Notes under the pieces: generated by a model
The model's database searches: none
Told to the model about the DNA's origin: nothing
What the model saw: only the letters and a program-made list of their open reading frames with translations
In this document: positions 53,451 through 63,884 of the stretch, piece by piece
Numbering within the stretch: position 1 is the stretch's first letter
Layout: the number at the start of each line of letters is the position of its first letter
DNA from: Urechis unicinctus
Taxonomy: Eukaryota > Annelida > Polychaeta > Xenopneusta > Urechidae
Assembly (NCBI GenBank): GCA_034190875.2
Contig: CM067356.1
Coordinates: 69,418,527-69,482,526, forward strand
Direction: 5' to 3'
Length of the DNA stretch: 64,000 nucleotides
Made by a program: the position numbers and the translations under genes

Positions 53451-53539
53451 CAGGGATTTGAATTGGCTGGCCAGTCGCTATCTTCTATGCATACATAAAC
53501 CCTAGAGAGAAGATAGCGGCCAGCCAATGCAAATCCCTG
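53451..53539. repeat. foldback hairpin element (MITE-like)
   Basis: Left arm 53451-53486 (CAGGGATTTGAATTGGCTGG ...) is the reverse complement of the right arm 53508-53539 (... GCAAATCCCTG), apart from one mismatch and a 4-nt AGTC insertion. The loop is 21 nt. A diverged relative lies at 16525-16577. The 89-bp size and terminal CAGGG/CCCTG suggest a tiny non-autonomous foldback element. No certain target-site duplication. Confidence 0.85.
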
Positions 53540-53745
53540 TGTACTGAAACGTCCATGCTAGGAGTTTGGGGTGGTATGTATCATCGTATGGGTTTGGCTG
53601 ACTTTTGCAGGCTTTTGGCTCAAACACTGTAACATTATTGATTGAATTATTCTTGTCATGTTCATTCATTGATTAAATTGAACCAACCCACTTTCAAATT
53701 TAAAGGAAATCAAAACGCGGAGGGGATCACGTACAAGAAGAGGCA

Positions 53746-54216
53746 GTGGAAGGGGTCATTGTACAGATTCTGACGTGTGTGGAACCGAGGTTGGTTCCTT
53801 TTTTATTTGATTCTTATCAAGGGTATTTTATTGAACTCAATACACCCATTATGACTGGGAAGGATGTGTTTAATGATTTGAAATTGTTCACCATGACACA
53901 GGTGTCCAAGTTGGTGGAGGTTGCAGACAAGCCTGAAGAGGTGGCAGAGGAGCGCCACCTTCTTCAAACAAGGTACTTTTGGGCCTGCCTTACCTAATTG
54001 AATCACTTAGTCAGTAAATAGGTCCAATGTTGAACTATCGAACCATAAATTTCCATTGGTTCTCATTTGTTTGTAGACCTCGACAGGCCGAAAGCGAATC
54101 AATCTTGTTCGCAGAGGCTACCTTTGCAACACACCAATAACTAACCAGACCCTACAGCAGAGTAGAGTGACTGCTAAATCTTTAGAGCTGTCACAGAAAG
54201 AGAAATTGAAGGTATT
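53746..54216 (+). other. unrecognised exon-like open segments
   Basis: A frame at 53746-53972 (QILTCVEPRLVPFLFDSYQG ... EEVAEERHLLQT) ends at an AAG|GTACTT donor-like site. A second open block from about 54078 (after TGTTTGTAG) to 54216 (before GTATTG) reads TSTGRKRINLVRRGYLCNTP. The two do not join in a shared open frame under the obvious splice. No family recognised. Given the adjacent ballast-like relic and the absence of a normal gene, I suspect mobile-element origin. Confidence 0.3.
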
Positions 54217-54488
54217 GTACAACTCAGCATTTAGCACTCTTCAGCTGCTCCAAAAACCTTCATGAAATTTTTGTCACAGAGAGAGATTTGTATTGGAGAT
54301 ATTCAATCCATCAAAATGAAGACTTTTGATTACTCATATTTTCAGAATTTAGTGCGGTGGCTGGATTTTGGATGGGGTGGGTCAGTTGCTGGTTAGAAAG
54401 ACAGCCACAGTTTGCGCTTACAATCACCCTACAACCCACACCGCCGAAAGAAGGGATTCCACCCTCCATCAACTACCACTTCCCCAGA

Positions 54489-54810
54489 CTGTTGCATTTG
54501 CCTTCACTGTAGGGAAATGCCTCCCCCTGTGGAGCGGCAATGTTGCACTAACAGCCCAGACTTCTGAACATATGCACTACCTCAGATGGAAGGAGTTGTG
54601 CTTGACCCGATGGTCATTGAGGTTATTAACAGGTACCGGGTGGACTTGCTATGGGATGCGGTTGTCGAGGACCAAAAAAAAGATGCTTAGACACCACGCC
54701 TATCAGCAATTGGTTCTGTGGATTCATGTATTTTTGGAGGAGTGCAACAGGAGGGTAACTCTAGTTGTGTAAGGGAGATCAGAGACCTCTTCCTTAACAA
54801 GTATTGACAG
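54489..54810 (+). pseudogene. P2X7-ballast-like domain, decayed
   Basis: Frame 1 reads CCICLHCREMPPPVERQCC, matching the CxCxxCxxMPxxxExxCC zinc motif of the P2X7 C-terminal (ballast) family, then stops. Frame 2 continues with VLDPMVIEVINRYRVDLLWD, and frame 3 with HHAYQQLVLWIHVFL and NRRVT, followed by a slip into SSCVREIRDLF, the expected (I)PSCxVxxIRxxFP terminus. The order and spacing match the family across three frames, so the domain is real but broken by at least three frame changes or stops. It is a separate copy from the 18-19 kb remnants. Confidence 0.65.
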
Positions 54811-55299
54811 TATACAGGCTTAATACAAAATAGGTTTTGGTTATATACTAAGTCTAAATTTTTTAATTTTTATCCAGAAATATCACATTGTTCTGATTGG
54901 TATTTTTGTGCGGATTATAAATTGCTTAGTCTTACAAAACATGTGGTATTATTTGTTCTGAACATTTTTACTTCAACAATCTGATAAATTATTGTCTATT
55001 TGTTTTATGGAATGAGCATTCATAAAATAGTAAATTTTTCGTCTATCAAACACAGAAGAAAAGAATTATGCACACATTATTTTGTCAATTAGTCATGACA
55101 CTTATCTTCAGATTTGACTTTTTATGTTCATAATTCTAGCCCTGATAAAAAAAGAAGTGACATTAAAATGAGTTCATGTATTATTTATTTGCCAATTACA
55201 TATGTTCTTCTATTACAGTTTGGATTTACAGACAAAAGAATGTGACTAATAAATTACTGTACATTTCAACAAAAACAAATTTTCCAATCATATTTTTAA

Positions 55300-55551
55300 T
55301 CAAAATGAGACTCCTGCAACTGTTTCTTGGGTAGATGGCCTGGCACAGGAGCAATGTTCAAACTGATTTTTGCGGGGGTCATCAGCAGAGCGTTGTGGGT
55401 GTTGTTTGTGATTGCTGTCGCATTGCTTGGGCCTAAAGATTTCTGTCATCATATCTGGTATATGGGCATAAGTCTTGACCTCTAAACCGAAGACCACGTC
55501 TTTGACTGCTTGTTGAAGCGATTGCTGTACCTGTAACACAACAAATGGCAT
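55300..55551 (-). other. unrecognised open frame, 83 codons
   Basis: Reads VKDVVFGLEVKTYAHIPDMM and later CDSNHKQHPQRSADDPRKNQ, ending at TGA. Not recognised. It lies between the ballast-like relic and the transposase-like relic and is probably repeat-derived. Confidence 0.3.
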
Positions 55552-55582
55552 TATATGGCCAAATAGCTAGAACACATTACAT

Positions 55583-55810
55583 GTGCAGCATCAGTATTTT
55601 GTTTTCTGATAGGACATTTAGTCAGTGCGTAGTTGAGTGGTCATGAGAGGCTTACATTGGCTGACCAACCCTACTTGAGTGCATATGTCCCATCCCTATA
55701 CCTATTGTGGTCCATTGTCACAACTTGACTGCAGGCAAGGTATGATGAACACCTGATCACCAGCCATTGAATTAGCCTTATTAGGGTCAAGAGGATGCAA
55801 TAATTTCTCT
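55583..55810 (-). mobile_element. transposase-like relic upstream of CAP exon, unit A
   Basis: One minus-strand frame reads HTLPAVKL, stop, QWTTIGIGMGHMHSSRVGQP, stop, ASHDHSTTH. The pattern looks like a decayed transposase block, but I cannot assign the superfamily. The first ~136 bp (55583-55718) recur at the head of unit B (60634-60773). Confidence 0.35.
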
Positions 55811-56025
55811 ACCTGAAATTTACAAATTAAGTAAGGTATGTTTGCAACAACAATCTACAAATCTAAATGGTCAATGAACTCACAATAGGCCCTTAGATTT
55901 TATTTAATCGGTGACATTTACACAAGTCGATTCAATACAGTTTAAATTGTACATTCATTTGAATTAACGCATCATTCCCGTCGCTTTTTGGTGCTACACT
56001 GCTATGTGGTGTCAGTATCGGTCAG

Positions 56026-59000
56026 AATCTGTACGCCAGTACGCATGTACCTTTGAACCTTACGCAAGCTCCCCAGCTCTGGTACAGCGAAATCCAATAC
56101 TACAACCTGACTACACTGGATTGCCAAGATGGCATTGACCCTATAACAATGAATGACATCGTGTGTGGCCAATACACTGCGGTAAATCGTTCTTCCTACA
56201 GTTAAATACGCTACGTGTGTATATGTATAAAAAACATCGTATGCAACAGGTTTAGTTTTCATCAGAGACAAACATTACACCGCCATCACGTCTACGCATG
56301 TTACGTTGTTGTTGCTGTTGTTGTTACAGATGGTTTGGGCCACGACATGAAAGCTGGGATGTGGCTATTACAAATGTCCCTCACTCAAAGGCGCGCAGGT
56401 TGCCAGCAACGCAAGCTACGTCGTCTGTAACTATAGCCCAGCGTAAGTTATTTTATTGCCACAAATTATTTCTAAACAGACGCACGTCAAAAATGTCTTT
56501 TTTCAGACTTAGTATATGATTCATGCTATTCGTGTTCTTAAACAGCTTGCATCATAATGTGCGTACTTCTGTAATATCGATGTAAGATGACCTTTAGAGA
56601 TACACCAAGGGTAGGCTATTATTCTTACCGACATATCTATGGAAGTTGAGATTACTGGCGTTATGTTGGTGAATTACAAACTGATTCGGTGTTTACTGGC
56701 GTGATAGTGGTGAATTACGATGCGATTCCCTAATTTCCGTGTGATGTCGATAAATAGCGAGATGATTAAATGATTATTGCGTGATGTTTGTGAATTACTA
56801 GATGAGTCAATGTTTACAGTGTGTTGTTGGTGAATTACGAGATAATTCAGTGACTAATGTGTGATCTCGTTGAACTACATGATGATTGAATGATTATTGG
56901 TGTGATGTAGGTGAATTACGAGACGATTCAATGATAGGTGGTGTGATGTTGGTGAATTGAGGGATGATTGAATGATTACTGCAATACTATCCGTCGGTGA
57001 TGAATAACCCATCAATGACTTCTCAGAAATCGCTAGATGATATATTATCTTATTTTCTTTTGTTTAGAGGAAATGTCAGAGGCCAGCCTCCCTTTGTCCG
57101 CGGCGCTGCATGCAGTGGGTGTACCCGCCATAAATGTGATAATGGTCTTTGTGATTGTGAGTTTTCTATATCAATTTCTAACAAATGATTGTTATAAAGT
57201 TCATAACGATTCCAACACACGGCTATGGTTCTTCGTATGAAAAGATAGGGATGTTTGGAGCAAGGTGGTGGACTAGGTTAGTGAGTAAAGGGGCGGGATC
57301 GTAAGGCGGAGATGCGGGGTGTAACTAGCACAATCCGTCTGAGTGAACGCGACATTATGGGTGTGTTTAGAAATGTGACTCCGACGCCTTGGTGTGTTGT
57401 GACAGGGATGTGCTACCGCTGTAATGTCTCAGGATACAACTGTACACAATGTCCATCGAGCTATGACGTCCTTCCTAGCATGTGTACCGGTACGTTTATC
57501 ATCTGTGCTTCGTTTAGCACTTGTTGAACCCCATACTGCAATGGAGGCAAACCAGTTGCATTGTCAAACAAACCTTAATTTTGTCAGTGTTTTGGTTTCT
57601 AATCGGGCATTTAAATCTGATATAGGTAGGATGCGTGTGTGGTTAAGACCCATTATTTTATACAGTCGAAGCAAATGGTCAAACTGAAGCGTAGGTTATA
57701 AAACTGATATAAATATAACATTGTTTATTTGTTGTGAGCAATATCTGATGAAGTCTATTGATCAACGACAAACACTTGGTGTTATTATACTTTTTGTGTA
57801 GATCCAGCTTACATTCGGTGGTTGACAGCAGCACCATCTAAAGGATCTACCGTCAGACACATGGAAGTGAGGCTGACGTCATCGGTCCCTTTATTTACTT
57901 CCGGCAGTACCAAGGTCACGCTACGCGCGCAGATCCATAGGAGCATCATGGAACTGACCGTCACAGCAACAAGGTGAAACTAATGTTACTGCGCGTCAGA
58001 ACGTGTAACTGATTTGTTCAAATCCTTGTCTACATGTTCCGATTCCATCGATCGAATATAAGGTAGGAATGTATCCCAGATAGCTACCATCTCATGAGCT
58101 GAAATAAGTAGATCACTGTTTTGATAATTTTCGACCATGATAGACTGTCTGGTCATTTCATAGAAAGCAAGATGTTGAATGTATTACAAATTATTGATAA
58201 TGGTTCGTTTCGTTATTTCTTCCTTTGTCATGATCACCAATATTTTTATCCAGACAATTGTGCTTATTCAGTAAGAAAGGGATGTCATTAAATGGTGTAA
58301 GTGTGAGACTATTCTCAGCCATCATGGACAGAAGTGCATATGCACTATAGATATGGTTCCTATCAGAACCATTTCCCATTGAAACATTCAACACTGGCGT
58401 GGCAGCCACCATAGGCTGTAACTTCCGATAGTTCACTTCAGCGATTTGTGACAGGTTGAATCGCTACAACCTAGAGTTCCAAGCGCCACCTATACCGCAA
58501 CATTACTCTGGACAAGATTGGCAGCTCTTCCTCTTTACTGACCACGCCAACTACTGTGACCTCGGCATTACCTTCGCTTTCTATGACGACCCATTTGTTT
58601 ACTCGATCCAACCACGAAGCACCATTTTAGGGTAAATAAATAGATCTTGTGGTTTACTATATGTGGATAATTAACTGGTAGACTTATTCCTCGTTTTTTT
58701 TGAGCGACAAGAATGGTGACTGTTATCCAACATGTTTTTTGGATTTTTCCAGAGGAGGAACGATGGTGACTGTGTCTGGCAGGAACTTGGACGCTGTGGA
58801 GACGGCTCAGATCGTCATCAACATGACGAACCACAAACCGAGTGGCGATGAAGTCACCGTGTTCAAAGGCGTGAGTGCAGATAGACGGCGTTATATACAG
58901 ACGCTGGTATAACTTGTCCATGTACAACTTGTGTGACAGGTGGCCCCTGTGGGCATGATACAGCTGTAAAGTAAGGCCCGTAGCCAGAATTTCTAGTGGG

Positions 59001-60385
59001 GGGGGGGAATTTTCCCCCTAAATTGTGGACCTTTCTCCTGGCTCATACTGATGCAGCTATTGGACCATAATTAAAGGCACCATCGACACACCATATATTT
59101 ATATATATAATATATATATATATATATGATATATATATTATATATATATAGAATATATATAAATATAGAGAGACCTACGATGGTATATACACGTATATAT
59201 ATCTATATATATATATATATATGATATCTATATATATATTCTATGTTATATATATATATGGTATATATATATATATCTATATATATATATATCTAGATGA
59301 AATCTAGATATATTATATATCTATCTTTGATATATATATATATATCTATATATATATATCTATATATATATCTATCCTATATATATATCTCTATATCTAT
59401 ATATATATACTCTCTATATATCTATCTCTATATATATCTCTATATATATCTATCTCTATATATATCTACTATATCTATACACACATTCACACAAATGCGC
59501 TGGAGTAAGGCGGACTTTTCTGGGAAAAGTGAGCGTTTCGTTCGAACCCCTCGAGCCCCCCCCCCCCCCCCCTATGGCTACGGGCCTGATACTCGAGGCG
59601 CATTAACATAGACTCTGATTCATTCTTCATCTACCTGCGTATTACTTCCCGCCTTTGTTGTTGATTTTGTGAAGGGGCCATGTGAATCATATAGTCGCGG
59701 ATTCAAATGCACCTCGCCTAAAATCACACCACCACCCAGAAACAATACCAGTCGACGCAAACGTCAGGCTGAGGACGCCATGGTTAACACGGACCAGCTC
59801 GAGTTCGAAATCAATGTCGAACTTGACGGGGCCACTTTTGTTCCGCCGTCATATGACAACCCAGGCAGCTGTGGCAGTGTCTGTGTCTTCCAGGATCCAA
59901 ACGTGTATACATTCGATCCCCTTGAGACTGAGTGTGCAGACCGATCCCTAACCACAATTCATGTATGCGCTCTATCTAGTCTGACATATGCTTCTTCGAT
60001 ATTATAATTGGTTTAAATAATTCTCCCGTTTGATATGTGCAAATGGGAAACAGCAAAAAAATCCAGTTCTCTTGTCACCTAAGAAATATGCTATTCTATC
60101 CTTGAATGTGTGGTTTTATTAGAGTTAGCTATTTAGGTTAGACTGTGTGTTTGTATTAGGGTAACTATGTGTATTGTACCGTGGTAAACTGTGTGTTTGT
60201 ATCGTGGTAACTTTGTATTGTGGCAGGGCCACTGGTTGAACTTGGGCGCCAGTAAGAATGATTACAACATCAGCGTAGGACATAGCGGCGTGTGTGTGGT
60301 TAGTTCCATCACTACTAACGTCATCCGATGCCGCCCTGAACTTATCCAAGATTTGCCACGCCGCAACGGACCGCAGCGCGTAGTG
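56026..60385 (+). CDS. CAP / Cys-rich / IPT-TIG extracellular protein, unit A
   Basis: Nine in-phase exons: 56026-56181, 56330-56442, 57068-57156, 57406-57489, 57802-57973, 58455-58631, 58753-58870, 59675-59962 and 60227-60385 (possibly reading on to a stop at 60511), 452 codons. Residues 1-120 are the C-terminal half of a CAP (CRISP/SCP) domain: NLYAS, LWYSEIQYY, CGQYTAMVWATT (the usual motif His is Gln) and VVCNYSPAGNVRGQPPF. Residues 105-148 are Cys-rich, CRISP-like. 148-262 is unrecognised. 255-303 is an IPT/TIG start (SIQPRSTILGGGTMVTVSGR NL). 330-333 is RRKR, a furin-type site. 400-445 is a second plexin/Met-like IPT strand set (ISVGHSGVCVVSS ... VIRC). The first CAP half and signal peptide are not visible. 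A TGA at 56348-56350 interrupts the CAP domain where unit B has CGA. No transmembrane or kinase part seen. Confidence 0.72.
56650..56990. repeat. ~41-bp intronic minisatellite, unit A (~8 copies)
   Basis: Degenerate unit GGTGTGATGTTGGTGAATTA CGAGATGATTCAGTGATTAC T in the intron between CAP exons 2 and 3. Confidence 0.85.
58191..58436 (-). other. unrecognised minus-strand open frame in intron, unit A
   Basis: 81 codons from ATG (MNYRKLQPMVAATPVLNVSM ...), preserved in unit B at 63348-63103 with five substitutions and no stops. A second minus-strand frame lies just beyond (63068-62880 in B; similar but not annotated in A). Not recognised. May be a relic of an inserted element. Confidence 0.3.
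58975..59586. mobile_element. MITE-like element with GGCCCGTAGCC terminal inverted repeats
   Basis: Starts GGCCCGTAGCCAG and ends ATGGCTACGGGCC, imperfect terminal inverted repeats, each followed inward by a homopolymer (G10 at the left, C15 at the right). The interior is dominated by a (TA)n compound microsatellite (59095-59480). No open frame. TGATAC occurs 13 bp before the left end and immediately after the right end, a weak target-site candidate. The same left end is present in unit B (63885 onward), so insertion predates the tandem duplication. Confidence 0.7.
59095..59480. repeat. compound (TA)n microsatellite inside the MITE-like element
   Basis: TA arrays with CTATCTAT and TCTCTATA interruptions. 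Confidence 0.95.
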
Positions 60386-60773
60386 GTAATACCAGATTTC
60401 AATTTTGTGTGTATGGATACTGCCAAATCGATCGGACAGAAACAAACTGCTAAGAGGTTTATGGAAACATTTAATCAAAGAGCCATTCGGTGTAAAAGTT
60501 TAGATCAATAATCAGATAAGATCCTCATTACTTTTGCAAAAGGATTTCCTTGATATCCCGCCCATATTTACAATAATTATTGAACCCCGTTGCATAGTTT
60601 TGGCCGGACGTGCCTTCCGGCTCCACTCTAAAAATGTGCAGCATCAGTATTTTGTTTTCTGATGAGGACATTTAGTCAGTGCGTAGTTGAGTGGTCATGA
60701 GAGGCTTACATTGGCTGACCAACCCTACTTGAGTGCATATGTCCCATCCCTATACCTATTGTGGTCCATTGTC

Positions 60774-63700
60774 ATCTGTACGCCAGTACGCATGTACCTT
60801 TGAACCTTACGCAAGCTCCCCAGCTCTGGTACAGCGAAATCCAATACTACAACCTGACTACACTGGACTGCCAAGATGGCATTGACCCTATAACAATGAA
60901 TGACATCGTGTGTGGCCAATACACTGCGGTAAATCGTTCTTCCTACAGTTAAATACGCTATGTGTGTATATGTATAAAACACACCGTATGCAACAGGTTT
61001 AGTTTTCATCGGAGACAACCATTACACAGCCCTAACGTCTACGCATGTTACGTTGTTGTTGCTGTTGTTGTTACAGATGGTTTGGGCCACGACACGAAAG
61101 CTGGGATGTGGCTATTACAAATGTCCCTCACTCAAAGGCGCGCAGGTTGCCAGCAACGCAAGCTACGTCGTCTGTAACTACAGCCCAGCGTAAGTTGTTT
61201 TATTGCCACAAATTCTTTCCAAACAAACGCGCGGTATTGAAGTTTTTTTTCAGACTTGGTAAATGATCCATGCTATCCGTGTTCTTATAGAACTTGCATC
61301 GTCTTGTGCGTACTTCTGTTATATCGATGTAAGATAACCTTTAGAGAGACACCAAGGGGAGAGTTATTGGTCTTATCGAAATATCTTTTGAGAGTTGTGA
61401 TTAATGGCGTGATGTTGGTGAATTTTTTATATGATTCAGTGATTTTTGGTGTGATGTTGGGTGAATTACGAGATAATTCGGTGATACTGGCGTAAAGGTG
61501 TAAATTACGAGGCGATTCCATGATTTTCGTGTGATGTTGATAAATAATGAGATGGTTTAGTGATTACTGTGTGATGCTTGTGAATTACGATATGATTCAA
61601 TGTTTACAGGGTGTTGTTGGTGAATTACGAGACAAGTCAGTGATTACTGTGTGATGCTGGTGAATTACAAATACGATTGAGTGATTACTTGCGTGATGTT
61701 GGTGAATAATGAGATGATTCAGTAATTAATGGTGCGATGTTGGTGAATTAAAAGACGATTCAGTTATTACTGTGTGATGTTGTTGAAATTACAAGATGAT
61801 TCAATGATTATTGGTGTGATGTTGGTGAATTACGAGACGATTCAGTGATTACTGGTGTGATGTTTGTGAATTGAGTTATGATTGAATGATTACTGCTATA
61901 CTATCCGTCGGTGATGAATAACCCATCAATGATTCCTCAGAAATCGCTAGATGCCATATTATCTTATTTTCTTCTGTGCAGAGGCAATGTCAGAGGCCAG
62001 CCTCCCTTTGTCCGCGGCGCTGCATGCAGTGGATGTACCCGCGATAAATGTGATAACGGTCTTTGTGATTGTGAGTTTTCTATATCAATTTCTAACAAAT
62101 GAGTGTTATAAAGTTCATAACGATTTCCACCACACGGCTATTAGTTCTTCGTATGGAAAGATAGGGATGTTTGGAGCAAGGCGGTGGACCAGGTTAGTGA
62201 GTTAAGGGGCGGGATCGTAAGGTGGAGATGCGGGGTGTAACTAGCACAATCCGCCTGAGTGAACGCGACATTATGGGTGTGTTAAGAAATGTGACTCCGA
62301 CGCCTTGGTGTGTTGTGACAGGGATGTGCTACCGCTGTTATGTCTCAGGATACAACTGTACACGATGTCCATCGAGCAATGGCGACCTTCCTAGCAAGTG
62401 TACCGGTACGTTTATCATCTGTGCTTCGTTTAGCACTTATTGAACCCCATACTACAATGGAGGCAAACCAGTTGCATTGTCAAACAATCTTAATTTTGTC
62501 AGTGTTTTGGTTTCTAATCGGACATTTAAATCTGATATAGGTAGGATGCTTCGCGTGTGGTTAAGACCCATTATGTTATACAATCGAAGCAAAGGGTCAA
62601 ACTGAAGCGTAGTTTATAAAAATGATATAAATATAACATTGTTTATTTGCTGTGTGCAATATCTGATGAAGTCTATTGATCAACGACAAACACTTGGTGT
62701 TATTATACTTTTTTTTTATCTAGCTTACGGTCGGTTTTTGACAGCAGCCCCATCTAAAGGATCTACCGTCAGACACGTGCAAGTGAGGCTGACGTCGGTG
62801 GTCCCTTTATTTACTTCCGGCAGTAACAAGGTCACGCTACGCCACACGCAGATCTTTGGCAGCATCATGGAACTGACCGTCACAGCAACAAGGTGAAAAG
62901 AATGGTACTGCGCGTCATAACTGATTTGTTCATTGCCTTATCTACATGTTCCGATTCCATCGATCGAATATAAGGTGGGAATGCATCCCAGATAGCTACC
63001 ATCTCGTGAGCTGGAATAAGTAGATCACTGTTTCGATATTTTTTGACAATGATAGACTGTCTGGTCATTTCATAGAAAGCAAGATGTTGAATGTATTACA
63101 AATTATTGATAATGGTTCTTTTCGTTATTTCTTCCTTTGTCATGATCACCAATATTTTTATCCAGACAATTGTGCTTATTCAGTAAAAAAGGGATGTCAT
63201 TAAATGGTGTAAGTGTGAGACTATTCTCAGCCATCATGGACAGAAGTGCATATGCACCGTAGATATCGTTCCTATCGGAACCATTTCCCATTGAAACATT
63301 CAACACTGGCGTGGCAGCCACCATATGCTGTAACTTCCGATAGTTCAATTCAGCGATTTGTGACAGATTGGATCGCTACAACCTAGAGTTCCAAGCGCCA
63401 CCTTTGCCGCAACAATACTCTGGACTAGATTGGCAGCTCTTCCTCTTTACTGACGACGCCAACTACTGTGACCTCGGCATGACCTTCGCTTTCTATGGCG
63501 ACCCATCTATTTACTCGATCCAACCACGCAAAACCATCTTAGCGTAAATAAATAGATCTTGTGTTTTACTATATGCGGAGAATCAACTGGACTTTTCCTC
63601 TTTTTAAGAGCGACCCGAATATTGACTGTTATCTAACATGTTTTTGGATTTTTCCAGAGGAGGAACGATGGTGACTGTGTCTGGCAGGAACTTGGACGCT

Positions 63701-63775
63701 GTGGAGAAGGCTCAGATAGTCATCAAAATGACGAACCACAAACCGAGTGGCGATGAAGTCACCGTGTTCAAAGGC
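60774..63775 (+). CDS. CAP / Cys-rich / IPT-TIG protein, unit B (partial)
   Basis: Seven exons equivalent to unit A: 60774-60928, 61077-61189, 61982-62070, 62322-62405, 62724-62892, 63367-63543 and 63658-63775, all keeping phase. Unlike unit A there is no stop in the second CAP exon: 61077 onward reads MVWATTRKLGCGYYKCPS. The CRISP-like stretch (CSGCTRDKCDNGLCD) and the IPT start (GGTMVTVSGRNL) are intact. The first exon is damaged instead: a 307-bp deletion joins GTCCATTGTC directly to ATCTGTACGCC, removing the splice acceptor and the first two exon bases. Exon 5 uses a shifted acceptor (ATCTAG) that keeps frame. The 3' exons (furin site, second IPT) lie beyond the window. It could be an independent gene, or continue a longer transcript from unit A. 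Confidence 0.7.
61390..61905. repeat. ~41-bp intronic minisatellite, unit B (~12 copies)
   Basis: Same unit as 56650-56990 (GTGATGTTGGTGAATTACGA ...). It is about 167 bp longer, corresponding to about four extra units. Confidence 0.85.
63103..63348 (-). other. unrecognised minus-strand open frame in intron, unit B
   Basis: Counterpart of 58191-58436, 81 codons, open throughout. A further minus-strand frame at 63068-62880 (MTRQSIIVKKYRNSDLLIPA ...) lies directly downstream. Confidence 0.3.
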
Positions 63776-63884
63776 GTGAGTGCCGATAGACGGCGTTATA
63801 TACAGATGCTGGTGTAACTTGTCCATGTACAACTTGTGTGACAGGTGGCCCCTGTGGGCATGATACAGCTGTAAAGTAAGGCCC

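Larger units (their letters stand above)
55583..60633. repeat. tandem segmental duplication, unit A
   Basis: About 5.05 kb. Its head, ATGTGCAGCATCAGTATTTT, recurs at 60634 and the following 3.4 kb align throughout with 60634-64000. The offset changes from 5,053 to about 4,746 at a 307-bp deletion in unit B and rises to about 4,914 where the intron minisatellite is longer in B. Confidence 0.93.

Noticed and set aside
58937-59592. Possible IPT exon interrupted by the MITE-like element (reads VAPVGMI before the element)
   Set aside because: The frame meets a stop soon after the element on either side and the flanking exons splice in phase without it.
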